Assembly: GCF_037975245.1 (NCBI RefSeq)
Contig: NC_092580.1
Coordinates: 2,267,501-2,331,500, forward strand
Length of the DNA: 64,000 nucleotides
From: Apostichopus japonicus
Taxonomy: Eukaryota > Echinodermata > Holothuroidea > Aspidochirotida > Stichopodidae
Reading direction: 5' to 3'
Shown here in pieces: positions 47,968 to 61,601 of the stretch. The first letter of the stretch is position 1; the number at the start of each line of letters is the position of its first letter. Under the pieces are notes generated by a model, which saw only the letters and a program-made list of their open reading frames with translations, was not told the DNA's origin and did not search any database. Position numbers and translations under genes: made by a program.

Positions 47968-50900
47968 CAATCAAATATTGAAATAGGTGCAAAGAATAAC
48001 ACTTACTTACGTTTCACATTGAAAGAACATGATAAAGATGTAGAATACCAAACGTGTCTCTTAACTAATGCCTGGTGTGACTTATTTGTTTCATTCTTCA
48101 TTAATCGGGTCAGCAGTAGACGGAATCAAATGACACAATGAGAATAGCGACCAATTTTTGTTTTAAGGGGAGAGGGTAAGTTGAATACTTCCATTGTGGT
48201 TCTCAATGATAAGAACGCGTGACCAGAATAATTTATAAAACAGTAATGATGAGAATTCTAAACCCTTAGGCGAAATGCTCTCTGAATGGATCTGGGTTAA
48301 AAATGTAAAATCTTTGCCTAAGATCGATTGAAAATTCTGACGGACTATTTTTAACTTTCGCTTATCAGACTCGGAATGAAAAGCAACAATTTTCTGACTG
48401 CCGCAGTGGAGTTAGTTGCAATCATTTGTAGTTTCCATATCATTGATGATACAGGCCTGACATTGAGTCCAATCCTCTGATGGCCGCGCCTTTATAAATA
48501 TAACTATTTATAGGCAATCTTTCAAACCACGCCAGAGGGTTTTCCAATATCCCGGGACTTTAGAAGCTTAACTTGATCTCAAGCAGACATATTTAAGAGA
48601 CGAATATATGATGCATTGTAATTATGGACATACATGTCATGTTGGCTTTTGAGTCAGTAGTAATGAAGTAACACAAAACTAAACAAATGTCGAATATAGT
48701 CTCGGTACTTCAACCAACCGAAAAGATCATGTGTGTATTTCTGTTATTCATCCATATTCATGAATTATTGAACGTATGTATTTAAGAATAAGCTGACATT
48801 ATGTTCGATCCCCTTTACGAATACATTGAATGTTAGTTGTAGTAAGCTGTATGTGTGTGGGCGTGTGTGCGCGTGCGCGCGTGTTCAAATATGTATTTCC
48901 AAGCTTATCGTATAAGTTTCATGACTTAAATATTTAAAATATCTATAAATCGAGTCTGACGTCACAGCTCTCCACATACATATTTAATATTCAGTAAATG
49001 ATCAATTCTTTTAACGTTATGGGTCATAAACTATATAGTAAATGTATCATTCTTCATTCATTCATCAGATTTAAAAAAGAAGTTGTATAGTGATATGTAT
49101 ACATGTAATTACTATTATGTGTCAATACAAGGAGCTGATCTATTGAGCTTTGTGTTGGATCAGGCTGTTCGGAATATTGGAGTTGATAATCTTTCGATAT
49201 GTAAATGAGTCATTTCCGATAAATGTACTATACACTCACAGAAGTTGTTGAGACATTAGCGAGAAGTCAGTCATCTTCATAACCACAATGGATTCTGGAA
49301 ATATAATATTTCTTGATGTTCATTTTCAGACTCGAACGATCCTATACACAATCGACCCACTTCTCTCAAACTGAAGAATCCTTAACATTGAAAGAAAGTA
49401 ATTTCACAAACGGCGTTTTTGTCCATAAAGGACTTTTAATATGAACACTATAAAGATTGTTCGCTTGTAAAAACCTCTATAAATCTTGATTTTTGAAGTT
49501 GGGTATATATTCCATAAAGTGATGTGTTTTAACTGGCCTCATAAATCACATTATGTTTCTCACTGGCTCCAGGTTAGGCTATAGGATATCGCGAGCGTGT
49601 ACTTCCATTAATAAGCTAATGTAGTCGGACGGTTGGATATGACTTATGAGGTTTGTGGCAACTACTATATAGTTCATGATGAATATAGTTTGAGTAAAAA
49701 ATAGACTGATTTTCTTAATATGTAGTCTCTAGATGTATGTTGATGTCATTACTCTGTTATCTGACCTCATCTCAAATTAAAAATTTGACAAGCCTTGCTC
49801 AACGCCTCACATGTTTAATAAACATTGAAAGATCAATATGCTATAGAGCAAAGCTAGGAAATCCTTGAATTTGAAAGGTTCTAGAAGTACTTAGTGTGAG
49901 TCCAATTTCAAGACTTGGAAAAAGAGACTCTCTCGATCAGACGAATATTTCTTTAAGGCAAAAAGGAAACATCAAATGATAATGAGTTGATGATGATGAT
50001 GCTAAAACAACTTACATCATTTCAGAGAGGGGCTGGTGGGAAACACGACACGTATAGAAAGCCAATAACAATTTTTCTTATTATTATTTCAAAGTAAACT
50101 GATAGGAATTTAGGAGCTGAAGATGGTAAAAATAAGGTCTATCGGGAAACTGTCAACAGAATACAAATATAACCTGACCACAAACTAAAGAGAGAGAGAA
50201 AGAGAAAAAAGATGAGAAACTGCTAGTTAGAGTAGATGTACCTGAGAATGATTTTATATTTAAGTTATTAAATATTCTTGCCAACCTTTGCATTGATTTT
50301 CAGATGTAAGTGATAAGTCTCAAGGACATTGATAACCCCATTCATTGTAAAAAAAAAAAGTGTCTCTTAGCCATCGTTTCTTTTGTGTCAGGGGACGAAA
50401 TGTGTCTGTTTGGGTGTATATGTGTGTCATAGGGTTAGAGGTCAGATGTCAAAGGTCAAATAGCGAAAAACATCATTTTGGCTATTACGTTCACGACAAA
50501 ATGGCGGAAACCAAAAACAGTACGTTAATACCCACAGATCTGCCCAATGTCAAGAATAAACATTTGAAAAAATTAATGAAAGCTATAGTTGCTGTCAATT
50601 GTTGGTTTGGGTTTCCAAAGCTGGGATTTTTAATCATGTCATCTTATATCAAATCACTGGAATGTTAACAGTGACTGGCTTATAACCAACAAGTGCGGCT
50701 GTCAAAAAGTGGAAAAATTTTATAGGAGAAACACAAGAATTATCATCAATATCTTCCTTGAAGTTGAAAGAAACTGTTTACGAACGATATACGTGTTATT
50801 TGAAAGGAATTCACACTAAAAATGACCGTGAAAGGAAAGACCATCACTGATTTTTGCTTTACTGCTAAGCATGACAGACAGCTCTCAAAAGGTTGGAGAG

Positions 50901-51806
50901 TGTCGTCCTCCACCCACGCTGTTATACTATCGTAGTTAGATGGACATTTAAGGAAATACGACCGGACATGCAGAAGGCTTGAAGGAAATTAATGCAGACA
51001 TCAGAGGTTTTTGATCTCCAAATCCTTACTTACAAATAAAAACAAAATCCATGCTACGGGTAGACATATTATCTTTGCAATCTGTTATCAAGATGGATCC
51101 TACTTTTTCTTCGACCCAACGCATTCTATCAATCAGTAAACTACCAAGGGGCTGGTCTTATCTTATGATGCTGGGAATTGTGGAACATTTAATATTAACG
51201 TATATTTTAGAAGTTGAAGTTATTGGACTTCGGATGATAAAGAGGGTTTAGAGCTAAAGTTGAGTGATTGAAATGCTGTAGTAAGGTAACAAAAGGGTAC
51301 AGAAATACAAGGTAACCAGACTCTAATTCATCTAGATGGAGAAAAACTTTACTGTTATCTACTGTATAGATCATCAAATGCCTATAGCAACAAATCGAAA
51401 ATACTAGTTGCATGTAAAAATTAAGGGGTGATTGCCCTAACAATGTAAGCTTATCGCGCAACAACCTCGAATCCCCAAAACATTAAATGGAACACTTGGT
51501 GATGGTAATCAAATGGGTCCCATTACCAGCCCCCCCCCCAACCCGCTACACACACATAAACACGCAAAACCTGAATTTCTATCAATCAAATTGTCATACC
51601 AAGGTAGTCAACAAAGATTGCGCACTTTGTGCATGATTTGTATAGTCAGCACATGACGTAACGCGCATTAAACGTGCATTGAAGGTTACAAGTATACAAC
51701 AAAATCTCTTTAACTGTTAATTTTCTATCATTATTAATTGCGATGCCAATACCGTCTAAACCAGTAGGCCTATACATGTTGCGTACAAAATGAAAGACCG
51801 TAACAA

Positions 51807-51808
<2 letters not shown>
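47968..51808. other. Long stretch with no recognised gene
   Basis: An alternating purine/pyrimidine tract at 48849-48885 (GTGTGTGGGCGTGTGTGCGC followed by GTGCGCGCGTG) could adopt Z-DNA. A 102-codon plus-strand frame at 50360-50668 has no domain I recognise. AGGTCA half-sites lie at 50439 and 50453. A TAGGCCTA octamer is at 51765. Confidence 0.4.
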
Positions 51809-51840
<32 letters not shown>

Positions 51841-51943
51841 AGCCTATATATATAAAGCCTATATATTTATATATATATATATAAAGCCTATATATATATA
51901 TTTATATATAAATATATATATTTATTTATATATATATAAAGCC

Positions 51944-51979
<36 letters not shown>

Positions 51980-51998
51980 GGCTTTATATATATATAGG

Positions 51999-52034
<36 letters not shown>
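51809..52034. repeat. (TA)n array interspersed with inverted AAAGCCTATATA blocks
   Basis: AAAGCC(TA)n occurs four times in forward orientation (near 51840, 51855, 51884 and 51938) and twice in reverse as (TA)nGGCTTT (near 51979 and 51997). The two halves can pair into a long hairpin. A related GTAGGCT/AGCCTAC motif sits inside the (TA)n palindrome at 62452-62707. Confidence 0.85.
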
Positions 52035-52037
<3 letters not shown>

Positions 52038-52104
52038 CAAGCTAGCCATGTGAGTTTATGCAAAATATCGATAGCCTGGTTGATCATATTTTAGACATGC
52101 GTAC

Positions 52105-52235
52105 TTTTTAAGTCACCCAAGGCTTGGGTGTAAAGTCACCAACGGAAGTCACCCAAATAAAGTCACCAAAGAACTTAACTAATCCACTCCCAACACACAG
52201 TCCTCTTACATCGAGACTGTGAACACACTCATTGG
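52105..52235 (+). repeat. Dispersed repeat family C, copy 3
   Basis: Contains several direct AAGTCACCCAA-type words (52110, 52134, 52147, 52160), then AACTTAACTAATCCACTCCC and TCCTCTTACATCGAGACTGTGAA. The latter aligns with CCCTCTTGTATAGAGGCTGTGAA of copy 1. It is more divergent than copies 1 and 2. Confidence 0.55.
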
Positions 52236-52804
52236 AGTGTGTAATATGACAACGCGGAGTCGTAGTTAAGAGTTTCAACGCGATTAAACGAGTGGCGCAT
52301 GTGGTATATTCCATTTGTATATTTAAACCGATTTGGGCTAATTTTGAACTAAGATGAGCTCTAAATATTGAAGTCGTCTTTTTTGCGGAAACTAGTTTCG
52401 CGGTTAAGCAGATAATTTACCCTTTTACGTTAGCCTCTTGCTTACTCTTGTTCTGAACGTATACGCTTGATAGAAGAGTATAAGCCCTCTCTGGAGCCCA
52501 AAGCACTTACAGATACGCAGAGAGGTTTATCGAAGTGTGAGTGAGCTATGTTGTTAATGGAAAGATAGCTCCAGTGGCATGCTGAATGTGCTCTCTCAAT
52601 ATACCCTGGAGGAATAGAAGAAGGGCCCAAACAATTGCTGTGGGATTTTAGCCGGGTGATGAACCATTGAAACCTACTGACCGTACAGAAAGGTCTCACG
52701 TTATATGTGCTATACCAATATCAGATGAAAAAATATATCGGTAAACAGCAAAATGGCTCGGAATAAATTCACGGAGGAGGCGACTGTTTTGATCCTGGGT
52801 AACA
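52236..52804. other. Stretch with no recognised gene
   Basis: Nothing supported. An 85-codon minus-strand frame (52442-52699) has no recognisable domain. Confidence 0.4.
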
Positions 52805-54171
52805 TTAAAGTGGAACGATAGTGACAGAAAAAAAATCTCTCATTTTCATATATAATGTAGTTCATATGTTACCAAGCAACACATTTTTTTAATTTTCCAA
52901 ATAGCACACCGGAAAGTTATAAAAAAGGGAATTATAACGTCGTTTTTTCGTCTCCGTAATTTAGGAATTTGCAAACACTGCAACGACCTTGAACAGCCCT
53001 CAGGTCAGTGAATGACGTCACTATGATGATCTTTTCTTTTGTGAACTGTTCAGTACGGTGCTTTGCGTGCATTTCGTGTCAGCATAACTGTTATTTTCCG
53101 GCGTAATGTTCAAGACATAAATAGATAATGAATATCATGGTGTTTCTTGATTTCTTCACCACGTGTTTACAAGTTTGTTTTTACGAAATTTGCGGCGATT
53201 TCGCAACGATTTCCCAATATCTGAAGAGGTAACTCGCAAGCTGACCCAAAGTAACGTAAATCTCAAGATCACGTTTTTGGCGGGTTTTATACAGAGTGAT
53301 GTATGAATGTGCTCACTTACCAGTCAAACTGGCACAATAACAATAGTGATGATAGTCTCACGTCTAAACGTAGATTAGTATAACATCCGAAAGAAAATCC
53401 AAAGTTCTAAACAAAGTAGATTCGCTTGTATATGCACTAGGCCTACTGTAAAACATAAACGTTCCTTGTTCCGACAGAAAGGTTTCATTGAGCTTGAAAT
53501 ACAACCGCATTTGAACTCAATCGAGTAGTTAGTCTAGCTCGAAAAATTTTCTCACTACATGCAATGCCTATTGCGTTTATTCACATGCATGCCTCGTGGT
53601 TTGGGCTTCAGGAGGAATCGTAATCTAGCCCAACTTCACGTTGGTCCGCAAACGGTACTTCCACACTGTGCAAACATAAGTGACAGTGTGCACTACCGTA
53701 AGTAATACTTACACGATGTTTTGTTTCGCTCGAGCATACACACATTTCCTATTCGTATTATATTTAAAGTGGTTTGGAGGGTATGAACACATCTCTGCCC
53801 CAAAAAACTGCCTAAGCGACGTCCATGCCCCAATTGAAATTTGCACGTTGATTCTCTCCTCACATAGTCATTAGGTTGTTCACGTCTGACATGTCTTCCA
53901 GTTCCAACACTTACTGTTGCATTTATCGGGATATATAGAAATAATGCGGCATAAAAGCATCAATCTTTCAAACTTTTCTTACTTTAGTGACCTTGCCACA
54001 CGCAAATTTCAATTGGGCCCGAGATGTCTCTATGACCGATTATTCCGTAATTTACATTGGGGCAGTCGGCTTCACTAAAACGACAAGAAAAAGCAGGAAC
54101 AATAACACCTTTGTTTCAAGCAGTGTTTCAAATCTCCTCTCTTCCCTTTCAATGTTACGTTTACGTTTAAG

Positions 54172-54490
54172 TTAAAAAATCGATGAGGGGCTATTGTCCC
54201 ATTTCCGGCTTAGGCCCATATTTATTACAGCGTTAGTGCTGACTTTCAACTTTTTCTGCATCAAATATTTAGGGTCCCAATCATCTTCTGTGAAGTGGGC
54301 AGAACAAACTTTCACATTCTTGCCATGAGAAACTCCTGGTGCGATGAAGTCTTTCCTGGTTCTCCGCACAAATCGTATCCAGAGTTTCCGATATCTCTCT
54401 CTACTTTTTCCGCTTGGAAAATTGAAAAAAACTTATTGTAGAGTCCACATTCGTTCTGTTGCATCCCCCTACAACGCAATTTCTTGGCAT
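54172..54490 (-). pseudogene. THAP-domain zinc-finger reading frame with a 1-bp frameshift
   Basis: The minus strand starts ATG at 54490 (MPRNCVVGGC) and stops at 54172-54174. After allowing one extra base in the T7 run at 54431-54425, it reads as 105 residues. THAP features in order: C5 and C10 (C-x4-C), the conserved FP pair (F24-P25), W37 in the KLWIRF segment, then CSAHF with C62 and H65 (C-x2-H), followed by TEDDW. The C10-C62 spacing of 51 lies within the known THAP range. The usual AVPTIF closing box is not recognisable. The domain binds DNA sequence-specifically through a single zinc ion. With the frameshift as it stands, translation from the ATG ends 6 codons into the shifted frame, so the copy is either inactive or carries a homopolymer sequencing error. 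It sits at the 5' end of the Kolobok-like element, where the transposase N-terminus would be; no downstream exon is identified. Confidence 0.88.
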
Positions 54491-54600
54491 TTTGCTAGTG
54501 GTTTAGGTTGTTTGTCGAGTCCAATGTAGAGTAGGTTGCAACTAAACTTACGCACTAAGTGCACACTGCTGAAGTACACTTCACTTTGTTATCATCAAAA

Positions 54601-54656
54601 TGACGTCACATGTCACTGTAGATCACGTGATCATCAAATCGCTTTTCGCGAAAAGC
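54601..54656 (-). promoter_or_regulatory. Candidate promoter of the THAP frame: three palindromic sites
   Basis: Within 56 bp there are three perfect palindromes: TGACGTCA (54601-54608, CRE), GATCACGTGATC (54621-54632, E-box core CACGTG) and GCTTTTCGCGAAAAGC (54641-54656, containing an E2F-like TTTTCGCG). They lie 111-166 bp upstream of the THAP start codon. That position suggests a promoter for the element's gene. The factor names come from known consensus sequences; function is inferred. No TATA box is evident at the expected distance. Confidence 0.5.
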
Positions 54657-54824
54657 CCAATTTTTGTTTAAAAAATCAACGAGTTTAGGGATTTTTTTTT
54701 AGCCTTTCCCAACATCGGATTGACTTGAATTTTCACATGTGTAAAGTGGAAACCAACTAGAATACTCTTGAATAAAATCGTATTTTTTCGTCGATGCTGA
54801 AAAATCACTATCGTTCATCTTTAA

Positions 54825-57800
54825 GCAAATATATATAGCTCAATGACGTGCAGACGCTTCCCTAAAAACCAGTACGTTTAACAGAATTTCTGCATCTGGA
54901 ACATGTTAAAGTTAAACTGGAAAACGAGGATTGCTCGAACTCAATATAGTCACCAAGAATAAAAAGGAAGTTTGGTGTTAATGAAACTATTTCTACAAAT
55001 GTACGGTATGAAAGAGCGCCGGGGTAGGTAATAATTGTCGAAATATTTATGTGTCTATTTATAATTATTGTAAATCATTATAAAAATAGTATGCAGTGGT
55101 GTATTACTTAATGTTTGTCACAGATTAAGTGGGTTTTAATAATCGTACACCAGCGTCGACCGGTGCCAAAATAAATAACCACATCTAACAAAATGGGGGG
55201 GGGGGGGAGGGGCTGCTTTTTTTTGCACTGTCCACTATATCTACCGATAAACTGGTCAAGAAAAAGTCACTAATATAGTACATTGATTCCTTGAAAACAA
55301 TCCAAACATTTATTGTAAGCAGCTTAATGAGTTTAAGTCTATAAATTTGACGTTGATAAAATATCCCTTTACAGCTTAGGCCATTAACTTGGCTATGTAT
55401 AAAAAAGTTTGTCTACAATGTATAAAGTTTCCAAATTTTTTTTTATATGTGGTTTTATCATTACTAGGCCTACAATATTTTAAGGATTGAAGCGATTTCT
55501 CTATTTACCTCGTGTTTAACTATCATATTGCAAAATGAATACAAATAACGATGTCTTCATTTGGTCAATCTTGCTTTCAATAATAATACTAGACAAACAA
55601 ATTGTTGACGAAACGTAAACCTTTGTTTTAGTAATCTATGAAGGAACTGTTATGCATCATATTTGTGTGAATTATGCAAGGGAGGAATCCAGGAATCTAA
55701 GGTGTTTTGAGCGTTCCGTTAATATAGCAAGGAAATGTCCATGACAATCAGTTAGACCCCACAACACCAATCGAGTAGCTGCTGACCAATATAAACTTGA
55801 TCATTTGTCGGGTTTTTGCCTAACCTTGAAATGTATGTTTAGCTCACCTTGGTTTATAATCTACTTAACGGATTTTTACAATCCTGTATAGCTAATTTTG
55901 CTTTGGATTTTAGTATTCCAATGATAACCTGAGATTAATCTAGTCCCAGTCCTTTGGGTTCGAGTCCGAGTCCCAGTTCGAATCCAATGATTTGTACCAA
56001 GTTACCAGTTAACAAGTTGATTCGCTCAACAAAAGTTTTCTAGATGATATTATAACTTGGTTTAGGAAATTGCAGCCTCTGAAAATTAATTTCGCATTCA
56101 CTGCATCTGCAGCAAACGTATAACTCAACAAATAACCTCTTGATGGTCAACCTCTTCTACGGTATCTACGCGGTTTCCAAAACTGCCTCAATCCATCCCA
56201 GAGAAACTTCGATATGACTAATGCTCCGAAAATAGGGAAAATATAAAGCAAGTAAGTCTCTTAAGGTTTTTAAAAATTTGTTGTTTGTTTGAGTTGAGAC
56301 GAGAAATAAAACTCTGGAAGGGATAACTGATAAGTAGTACGAATTCCCTCTGAAATTACTTCATTTCAAGGCCATCAGCTCGGGGTGTGCTGATTTTGAA
56401 AAGAGAAAAAAAAACACAACTTTCTTACTGGATTCGCCGAAGGTCAATTCTTTCACAACTTAAAATTTCACTGGAAATGGTTCCAACGTTCTCTGACGTT
56501 GGGAGGGGGGCGGGGGGGGGGGTATGTTCAGAGACGTGACATGGCTTTTCTCCAAATTCATTCCATTATGAGGAATTTTAAATCAAGGAAATTCTTGTAC
56601 CAAGAAATAACATAGCCTCCAATATAAAGTTTGCGCGTTAATAAATGTAAAAGCAGAAAATTTGGGCAAAAAGGATGAATTAATAACGTACGTCAATGGC
56701 CTACGGGATGGGGTAAATATGATTATTGTGACGTAAATGAAAGAAAATCTGAAATTTCATGTATTCATATATAAATCAGTCATCATTAATGTGGAAAGAG
56801 CACTCATTTGTTTGATTCTGAATCACCCTGAAGAAAACATCATACCCTCTTTCTATAGTGCAAAAGCTTTTCTGGCCGTTTATCGCGAAATCACCTATAG
56901 TTTACCTTCAGATATCAACAGTATGCCCACTGGATGGCCCGCAGAGTGTAAGCCAATGTATAATATATCTTTTACCCTATCGCTTATATCATTTGCTATC
57001 AGCTAAATATGGGACTAAGCCAAATATTCCAAGTAAGAATAATTAAATTTAAAGAAATATATAGAAAATAAACAAAATAAATGAAAAGCCCTGGTATCAG
57101 TGGTATACAAGTAGTTCATATTCTGCTGATTGTATACTTTGATTATTTTCGTTTTCTTTAAGAACCAAAAACGTTCTCAGAAACCGCGATTTGGCCAGAT
57201 CTCAGCCCTGTAGACTACATCTAGACGTTATAGCGCCACCTATTTGATTTGTCACAGTACAGTAGTATAACCAAATAGAAAAAAATGTCACAAGTTGGTG
57301 AGGCTGAACATTTTCAATTTTTTTGAGATTTCGAAACAATATGGTAAACTTTATATTTCGTAATAATTTAAGAAAGTATGAAAGTTTTGTTGATGTCATA
57401 ACGGCGAATTGGTCAGGGCGCGATTAATACACCTTAAATCCTAATTCTTAATGATATCTCTGGACTTTTTAGGCATTCGGGCGAGAAATGATCGATACTT
57501 ATGCAAGGTAAGCGGTTTCTTCTGGTTGACAAGCAGATTCTTCATTTGTAATGGTTGCAAATATTTGCTTAGACTTAAATGGTGTTTTTTTTTAAATTTT
57601 ATTTTAAGGGTATATGCCTTGGCCATTTGCAGAGCTGTATCTGCTCAATGAATCCATGGTTTCTCTTTTTCATTAACACTGGGTGTTTGTCTTTGACAGA
57701 ATAATGGAGGCAGGAGTGAGATAGGTATAACACAAATGTCTTTATACTTCGTATATGCGCCTGAAGTATGTAGTACTTTTCATCGGCACTGTTCATCTTT

Positions 57801-59318
57801 GGAAATGTTTGTTTTTATCTCGATGAAACTTACGTTTAATAACAAAACGTTAAAAAAAGAACATGGCAATTTGCTTAGGTTTCTGAGAATGGCGCAAGGA
57901 AAATATAATTTGAAATGACAAATTGGGGAAGGGGTTCCTATATTCTGCCATGAGCTTTGAGTGTAATTAGTCGTGAACCGTGCGGAGGGATAACACGGTG
58001 AACAAAATCAATAGCTAAGAACTATTGATCAAAACTAATTTGATGCCATTTTGGCAAGGCAAATTCAAATCGTTTATTGTGATCTTAAAAAACAGCTATA
58101 AGCGATCAACTTGATGACGAAATTTAGCTTTAGTTGTGGGGCTCCGATAGGTTGAAGTTAACGCAGAATAATTTACTGTCAATGGAGAAGGGTTGCGCCA
58201 ACAATCGGTTGGTTAATGTGACTGGATTCTGATAACAAGTTGCGGTTATTCAGAGGTTCATTTGAATAAATTCTCCGTTAGTGTATCCACTGTTTGCCCC
58301 AGTATATGTATAGAACCGCTGATCTACGTCATTCGATTCATGCCTGGAAAAAATGGTCCACGCGGTGGCTTCGCGGACAGTTCGAGATGCAAATGGTTTA
58401 ATGGGTCAAATGAGTGCGCGTGTTACTTGAATACTAGAAGGTCTTTGTCAGAAATGGCTGAGGGATAGCTGGCAATCTCATCACTTTGTGAGGCCTAACT
58501 CTCTTCTCTTGTGGGCATTTTTATGTTCACATTTACCTACTCCGAGACAGACTCAAAGCGGCCTTCTTCTTAGAAAGAGGCTGCTACAACATTGCACGTT
58601 TTAGTTATGTCTTCGTCGAGTTTTAATGCTTCAGGAAATAGTTTGATTGTTTGTGGTTTGGCAAAGTTAGGGTGACAGTTTACAGAGACCTCTGCAGAAA
58701 CGTGACATTTCTGGCAACAATGTATACAGAGGGAATGAATGGTTAACGCCTGTACTCTGTGTACGTAAGTATGGAAGTCAGTCTTAACGATGGTGAAGTT
58801 TTGGTTGTTAAAAAAAGTGCCAAACGATAGCTAAATATAATATTTCACCCCCATAAATACTGAAAAAAACACGATGAAGAACTAGCTGATCGCAAAAAAG
58901 AAACATATAAAGAGGTTCAAATTTAGTTTAACAGGGAGGTGTGTGGCCCTGAGGTCATTAATGTCTACAATGACTACCATGTAGAGGGTGTGGTGGTTCT
59001 CTCCGAAGAGAAAAATTAGACGTCATTTGCTGCATAGTGGTGCATAGTGAGGCATATTTAGGCTATACATTCGGTTTCAACACCCCACACCCACCCTTAT
59101 CCTTGATTTTACTTAACATGTTTGATGCAGTTGTTCCTGATAACTATCATGTGCATAAAGCATTGTGTCATGATGTTTATAGGTGTAGGCTAAACTAGAC
59201 AGCAATACGTTTCACGTCTCTTAGTAGGATGCATAGTATCATAGTACATACTAATGAATATCTGGAAAGGACGCAATCTGTATACCTGTATAGCTATCAT
59301 GTTGGTCTATTAAAGCAT
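54825..59318. other. Long stretch with no recognised gene
   Basis: G13 (55195-55207) and G11 (56512-56522) runs and a TAGGCCTA octamer at 55465. Open frames at 56737-57046, 57441-57651 and 57736-57918 show no domain. A tRNA B-box-like GGTTCGAGTCC at 55957-55967 lies in a degenerate GAGTCC-type repeat and is not a tRNA gene. Confidence 0.4.

Positions 59319-61601
<2,283 letters not shown>

Larger units (their letters stand above)
52805..54824 (-). mobile_element. Kolobok-like DNA transposon (TTAA-flanked, THAP-encoding), 2.0 kb
   Basis: The left end TTAAAGTGGAACGATAGTGA (52805-52824) and the right end, read inward, TTAAAGATGAACGATAGTGA (54824-54805) match at 18 of 20 positions, with TTAA outermost on both sides. 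TTAA is the target duplication of Kolobok and piggyBac elements, and Kolobok transposases carry an N-terminal THAP zinc finger. A THAP reading frame lies on the minus strand 334 bp inside the right end, in the orientation expected for the 5' end of a transposase gene. The remaining 1.35 kb is too short for a complete transposase and no catalytic DDE region is recognisable. I infer an internally deleted or non-autonomous element. Other features: TGACGTCA at both ends (53013 and 54601), an E2F-like TTTGGCGGG at 53276, and a 16-bp inverted repeat CCCAATTGAAATTTGC (53829-53844 against 54002-54017). A P-element relationship is the main alternative, but the TTAA ends favour Kolobok. Confidence 0.75.

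Noticed and set aside
46857-47992. Minus-strand open frames of 107 and 291 codons with a 15-residue repeat
   Set aside because: They are fully explained by a stop-free 45-bp minisatellite. The reading frame changes at a unit-length change, there is no domain, and no initiation context was found.
50360-50668. 102-codon frame on the plus strand
   Set aside because: No recognisable family; the start lies next to an A-run and codon use is not distinctive.
55957-55967. GGTTCGAGTCC, a B-box match
   Set aside because: It sits in a degenerate repeat of GAGTCC/CAGTTCGAATCC words; no A box and no tRNA fold.
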